This document shows, piece by piece, positions 60,025 to 64,000 of a stretch of DNA of 64,000 nucleotides. The DNA comes from G963678095 sp963678095 (lineage in GTDB: Bacteria > Bacillota > Negativicutes > Selenomonadales > Selenomonadaceae): NCBI GenBank assembly GCA_963678095.2, contig OY782746.1:1-64000 (forward strand). Direction: 5' to 3'. The stretch's first letter is position 1. Every line of letters starts with the position of its first letter. Made by a program: the position numbers and the translations under genes. The notes under the pieces are model-generated. The model was given only the letters and a program-made list of their open reading frames with translations, made no database searches and was not told the origin of the DNA.

Positions 60025-62931
60025 CTAATTTTTCTGTGCTAAACAATATTCATCAAGCATGTTGGAAATTTTTTCTATAATATTATATTCTTGCAAAGCT
60101 TGTATTCCAAAATAGTAAAAATCTACTTCATTTGAAATAAATTTATAATCTCTTAACTGGGGTGCGTTTTTTTCCCAATACAATCTCAATGCTTGTATAT
60201 GGACTATGTTTTCTATCAATTTAATAATATTGGGATCAATAGTTATATTATTAATATTATAACGCATTATCGAATATAATTTATAGGTAATAACATCAAC
60301 AATAAATATCCAAAAATATTTTTTGTTATTAATATCCTTGTCTAGGTCAAAACAATCTTCAAAAAAATAGTTATTAAGTTCTCTCATAATTCCATGTCCA
60401 TCTGTTGTCCCAGAGACATCATAAAAACCACAAGGAATAGTGCTACTATCATTATTGGAACAAGAAATAAATTTATAAACCATAAAAATTCGTAATTCTT
60501 TTTTTATACTTTTATCTTTTATTGTATCTGAATTTTCTATAATCTCAAAAACATTCTTACTCCTTATATTATCCTTGAAATATTGAAAAATCCATTGAGA
60601 AATTTCTCTTAGTTCATTTCTTTCAATATCTCTTGTATCCCCCTCTATTTTTCCATTTTTATCTGCCGTTTTGATTAAAGATTCAGTAATATTATAAAAA
60701 GATAAACGATTATTTGCAGCAATATAATACCTAAAATTTAATAAATTATTCAAAACTAATATGTTATTTTCATAATCTACTATCCTAGCTAATATACCTT
60801 TTTTATCAAATTCCTTTTTACCAAATATACGATTTGATATTTCTTGTATATTGACTGGCAGGCTGAACTCACTAGGCGATGTTGGCCCAATGACACATTT
60901 ATCTAATAAAGATGCAATATAAAATACAATAGATTCTTGAGATAGTTCTTTTACTCCATCTTTATTTATAGGATATTTATATAGCTCAGTGAGTGCGAAA
61001 TCTATGCTTTGTTCTATTAAGTTTTTTTGCTCCCTAGTATAATGTGTATTAATTAAACCTATCCATAATTTTTGCTTATCCAAATGATTAGTGGCGAAAA
61101 ATTCACTGATATTTATAGAACTATTTTTAAAATTATTCAATTGTTCAACGTAAGGCTTATACTCATTAATTTCTTGTGGAACTTCTTGTTTTGTTATTAG
61201 TAACAAATGTTTTTCTAAATTCCCTTTACTATCAGTATTTGCATCATTAATACAAGCATTAACAAATATTTTTAAACCAAAATCAGTAATATATAATAAT
61301 TTTATATTTTCGCCAAAGATTTGATTCAATAAAAATTGCTGAGCATTTGTTAAGGTTTCTACGTAATCGGCATACGTTGGACTCTTAGTAAATTTATCAT
61401 TATCTATTTTTCCCGAAAAAAAGCCATGTTTCCCTGCTGTTTCTGTAAGAACAATCTTCTCAAAAATATGAGGATAGTATATATATATTAATAATAAATG
61501 GATCAAATCATCAAAATTAATATCTATTTTTTCAAAATCTATTGAACTGAAATTTAATAAAATTAACATGTTTATTAAATTCTTTATTTTTCTAACAGAT
61601 CCTATTAATGGTATATATTCATGAAAATCATTAGACTTAAATATGTTTTCTAATGATTTTTCTAACTGACTATAGATTTTGGGATTTAAAAATAAAATAG
61701 GTGAATTTTCTTTTTGTTTCTTTAAATAACCTAATAAATCTACACTATCCAAAATAATATTATACCTAATATTAACAAACTTCTCCATGAAGTTTACTAT
61801 TTCTTCTTGTCCCAATAAATAATTTATATGATATTTGTTTTCCTTAGAAAACAAATTATGTTTCTTAGCAAAAGTTTTTCCTATATTGGCATTATCATAA
61901 CAAAGAATATAAGATATATTATCGAAATAGAAACTTTTTTTTATAACATATAAAATATCTTTTATTGACTGAATATCTAATCGATCCAAATCATCAACGA
62001 CAATAATTATTTGCATATTAAGCTCTTTTAAAGACTGTTTAATTGAATTAAATATCTTTTTTTGATTATCAAATGGCAATAATGCATTAATGTTAAAGCT
62101 AGTAAAATTAACCTTACCATGATTATCAGAAAAAAACTTTCTGTATTTTGACAGCAATAAGACTAATTCAGGAGCATAAATAGCACTATCAATACATTCA
62201 ATTAACCCATCCACATACTTAGTTACTAAATTATTTTTTGATTCATACATCAATGGTTCAAATTTATATATAATCACATCATTTTTTTCACTAAGCCATT
62301 TAATACAAAGGTTTACAAAGCTACTTTTTCCAGTTCCCCAAGGAGCATTTATCCCATACACCAAACTATTTTTAATTCCATTATCATATATTTTTTCAGC
62401 TAATTTTTTTGCCTTATCAGAAAAAAACAAGAAATCATTCTCACTATCCTCTATTGCTTTATCTGGAATGAACAAAGGGATGTCCGGTAGTTTCTTTCTT
62501 TTATTTGTAAAGAAATATATTGCAAAAATACTTACTCCGATAAGAAATAAATATAACAATTTATATGTATCAAAATTTATAATATAAGTATAAATGATAG
62601 TGCTTCTAATAAAAGACATTGTTTCATTATAAAAAAGCATACCAAAAAGTATACCTAATAAACTCAAAATATCAATTTCTGTTGTTCGCTCGCTTTTAAA
62701 TAATCGAACCCTTCTATTTTTAAAAAAGAGAATTCCAAGAAATAAACTAAAAAATAAACTTAATGTTTTTAAAGAAATATTCCAATAATCAACAATATTA
62801 ATTGGCATTAAAGAAAAATTGATTCCATTCCAAAGTAGTAACTTATCATTTAATAATATCGCACTTATAGAAACAAACTCAAAAAAGCCTAATCCTCTAA
62901 GAAGTTCTTTAATATAAACATATTTTTTCAT
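60025..62931 (-). CDS. Membrane KAP-family P-loop NTPase
   Basis: 968 residues, very AT-rich coding. Up to four membrane helices in the first 142 residues, then the NTPase: Walker A GINAPWGTGKSS at about 193-204, Walker B IIIVVDDLDRLD at about 308-319, the D-D-L-D-R arrangement of the KAP family (named for Kidins220/ARMS and PifA). PifA of the F plasmid excludes phage T7. The C-terminal 600 residues are alpha-helical and unrecognised. It has its own TATAAT (62953-62958 complement). Next to an IS and a broken gene, it looks acquired. A defence role is inference. Confidence 0.85.
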   Translation of the reverse strand: MKKYVYIKELLRGLGFFEFVSISAILLNDKLLLWNGINFSLMPINIVDYWNISLKTLSLFFSLFLGILFFKNRRVRLFKSERTTEIDILSLLGILFGMLFYNETMSFIRSTIIYTYIINFDTYKLLYLFLIGVSIFAIYFFTNKRKKLPDIPLFIPDKAIEDSENDFLFFSDKAKKLAEKIYDNGIKNSLVYGINAPWGTGKSSFVNLCIKWLSEKNDVIIYKFEPLMYESKNNLVTKYVDGLIECIDSAIYAPELVLLLSKYRKFFSDNHGKVNFTSFNINALLPFDNQKKIFNSIKQSLKELNMQIIIVVDDLDRLDIQSIKDILYVIKKSFYFDNISYILCYDNANIGKTFAKKHNLFSKENKYHINYLLGQEEIVNFMEKFVNIRYNIILDSVDLLGYLKKQKENSPILFLNPKIYSQLEKSLENIFKSNDFHEYIPLIGSVRKIKNLINMLILLNFSSIDFEKIDINFDDLIHLLLIYIYYPHIFEKIVLTETAGKHGFFSGKIDNDKFTKSPTYADYVETLTNAQQFLLNQIFGENIKLLYITDFGLKIFVNACINDANTDSKGNLEKHLLLITKQEVPQEINEYKPYVEQLNNFKNSSINISEFFATNHLDKQKLWIGLINTHYTREQKNLIEQSIDFALTELYKYPINKDGVKELSQESIVFYIASLLDKCVIGPTSPSEFSLPVNIQEISNRIFGKKEFDKKGILARIVDYENNILVLNNLLNFRYYIAANNRLSFYNITESLIKTADKNGKIEGDTRDIERNELREISQWIFQYFKDNIRSKNVFEIIENSDTIKDKSIKKELRIFMVYKFISCSNNDSSTIPCGFYDVSGTTDGHGIMRELNNYFFEDCFDLDKDINNKKYFWIFIVDVITYKLYSIMRYNINNITIDPNIIKLIENIVHIQALRLYWEKNAPQLRDYKFISNEVDFYYFGIQALQEYNIIEKISNMLDEYCLAQKN

Positions 62932-62952
62932 TAATTAACATCCTTAATGTTT

Positions 62953-62958
62953 ATTATA
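62953..62958 (-). promoter_or_regulatory. -10 box of the KAP NTPase gene
   Basis: TATAAT on the minus strand 22 bases before the ATG at 62931. A clear -35 box is not visible. A short palindrome ACGCA-GT-TGCGT lies just upstream at about 62968-62979. Confidence 0.5.
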
Positions 62959-62986
62959 CAACCTACACGCAGTTGCGTCTTAGTGT

Positions 62987-63141
62987 TTAACGAAGTTTTT
63001 TCAAAAGCCAAGCCATATTTTCTCCAATATTATTCATACCCTCTATATCAGATTCAACATCGCCTATTTAAATAATGTTTGAATCAAAATACTAGTATTT
63101 CCATTAGCCCTAGGACTTCCATTTATCCCAACAACTTTCAT
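62987..63141 (-). pseudogene. Deletion remnant of a flavoprotein (NADPH-dependent FMN reductase family)
   Basis: From ATG 63141 on the minus strand 25 codons read MKVVGINGSPRANGNTSILI before a stop, the phosphate-binding start of the FMN-reductase/iron-sulfur flavoprotein family. Immediately after, in another frame (63061 to 62987), comes GDVESDIEGMNNIGEN then MAWLLKKLR and a stop, which is the C-terminal helix of the same family. The roughly 130 middle residues are missing. It begins 13 bases after the GNAT gene. Confidence 0.82.
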
Positions 63142-63154
63142 ACTGTGATCACAT

Positions 63155-63619
63155 CTATAATTCTTTCCAATATATTGCTCGTTGCTCTGTCAGGCCTAGC
63201 TTTTCATAAAACTTAGCCGCATCTTGATTAAACTGCCAAACCATCAAATTTAGATGCGTTACGCTATGAAAAGTAAGCTTCTCTTCTATAAATGAAAATA
63301 GTTGACTACCTATCCCTTTTCGTCTGTATGTGGGTAAAATATATAAGCTGTCTATGTACCCTGTTTTTTGTTTTATCATGCCTGGTGCGGCTACATCCTT
63401 GATTGAAGCGAATATAATTCCACAGATAAGGTCGTCTTCTTCGGCAACATAATATAAATGCTCTGGGCTTTTTATGAATTCTTGATACTCTTCTATAGTG
63501 ATGACATGATCGACTGGTTCATAAAAATCGGGATTGCCTACTACGTGTAATTTATGTAATTTGAGGATTATTTGATCTACAGCGGAGTAATCTTGTTTTT
63601 CTGCTTTGCGTATTATCAT
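63155..63619 (-). CDS. GNAT-family acetyltransferase
   Basis: 154 residues. IRKAEKQDYSAVDQIILKL at the N-terminus, then YIDSLYILPTYRRKGIGSQLFSFIEEKL with the acetyl-CoA-binding R-R-K-G-I-G loop and LNLMVWQFNQDAAKFYEKLGL. It transfers an acetyl group to an unknown amine. GGAG lies 11 bases before ATG 63619. The remnant gene follows directly. Confidence 0.92.
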   Translation of the reverse strand: MIIRKAEKQDYSAVDQIILKLHKLHVVGNPDFYEPVDHVITIEEYQEFIKSPEHLYYVAEEDDLICGIIFASIKDVAAPGMIKQKTGYIDSLYILPTYRRKGIGSQLFSFIEEKLTFHSVTHLNLMVWQFNQDAAKFYEKLGLTEQRAIYWKEL

Positions 63620-63864
63620 TAGCTTGACATCTCCAGTATGTAGAAATAAAAAAGGCTACACAAGACATAAATCCTAATGAACTTACATATCCTGCAAAGC
63701 CTTGCAAATCAACAACACAATAATAGAATTATACACCTAAAGATTATTGGAAGCTAGAAAAAAACCATTTTTTTTAGCACAGCCTGGTGTTAAGCCGGCA
63801 CCTAGTTTTAACCCTGACACTGCTGAGCGGAATCTAGGCAGTGATTTATACTTTTGATTTTCTA
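63620..63864. other. Intergenic DNA upstream of the GNAT gene
   Basis: No gene seen. CACTGC and GCAGTG pair at about 63819-63844, and CCTAG/CTAGG words nearby. Possible regulatory or remnant DNA; nothing convincing. Confidence 0.4.
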
Positions 63865-63895
63865 ACAGGCCGTCTTTCGAAACGGTCTGTTTTTA
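63865..63895 (+). terminator. Intrinsic terminator
   Basis: ACAGGCCGT and ACGGTCTGT pair (9 bp with one G-U) around 8 bases, followed by TTTTTA on the plus strand. It could end a plus-strand transcript of this intergenic region. Confidence 0.7.
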
Positions 63896-63929
63896 TGTGT
63901 CCGCATATAAATTATGACGATAGCCTGGC

Positions 63930-64000
63930 TTATTTTAAATCATCCAATATCACACCATCTGCGCTAACCCATACGCGCAGCGATTTAGTGAAATATACCC
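63930..64000 (-). CDS. 3' end of an unidentified gene
   Basis: On the minus strand an open frame enters from the window edge and ends VYFTKSLRVWVSADGVILDD-LK before TAA at 63930. Only about 22 residues are visible, so the family cannot be named; the frame is plausible but short. Confidence 0.35.
   Translation of the reverse strand, partial: VYFTKSLRVWVSADGVILDDLK

Noticed and set aside
1..64000. CRISPR array, tRNA or rRNA genes
   Set aside because: No regularly spaced repeats of 25-40 bases and no tRNA- or rRNA-like sequence was seen in reading the window; a tRNAscan or CRISPR finder run would confirm.

Overview
The window reads as chromosome of a diderm (outer-membrane-bearing) Firmicute, most likely a member of the Negativicutes. 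This is inferred from a mixture of Firmicute-type housekeeping proteins (SpoIIIE/FtsK, BrnQ, a LarC/LarE/LarB set, MerR) with systems that need an outer membrane (two HlyB-type ABC exporters, an HlyD-type adaptor, RTX lipases, spanin-like phage lysis genes). No rRNA or tRNA is present to fix the genus.

Positions 1 to about 29,730 are the right part of a podovirus-like prophage; integrase, repressor and replication genes must lie to the left of the window. The order is: tightly overlapping small early genes with SSB, a PD-(D/E)XK resolvase, a Lar-like and a YopX-family protein (1-4,450); two independently transcribed accessory units, one forward (4,613-5,296) and one on the reverse strand (5,703-5,867); pre-terminase genes including an HNH nuclease and a DUF2829/Tad2-like protein (5,945-7,843); terminase, portal, scaffold, capsid, adaptors, tail stabiliser, tail fibre, ejection proteins including a 1,589-residue polyvalent protein (7,878-27,715); and a lysis cassette of holin, GH25 muramidase and two spanin-like genes that share nearly the same DNA in different frames (27,748-29,689).

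Positions 30,168-39,038 are ordinary chromosome: a methyl-cycle cluster (surE, mtnP, ahcY, mtaD), RNase H, FtsK and BrnQ. Positions 39,385-49,769 are a type I secretion locus: two peptidase-like-domain ABC exporters flanking one HlyD-type adaptor, followed by two RTX lipases that are the obvious cargo.

Positions 49,832-55,155 hold a UspA protein, then a MerR regulator whose own promoter and the promoter of larC-larE-larB-aldo/keto reductase carry matching operators with 19-bp spacers. The lar genes make the nickel-pincer cofactor, but no larA is in the window.

Positions 55,160-64,000 are an AT-rich accessory region: an IS21-family element whose istA is split by a second, apparently intact insertion sequence with a 6-7 bp target duplication, then a 968-residue membrane KAP-family P-loop NTPase (candidate phage-exclusion gene), a deletion remnant of a flavoprotein gene, and a GNAT acetyltransferase.
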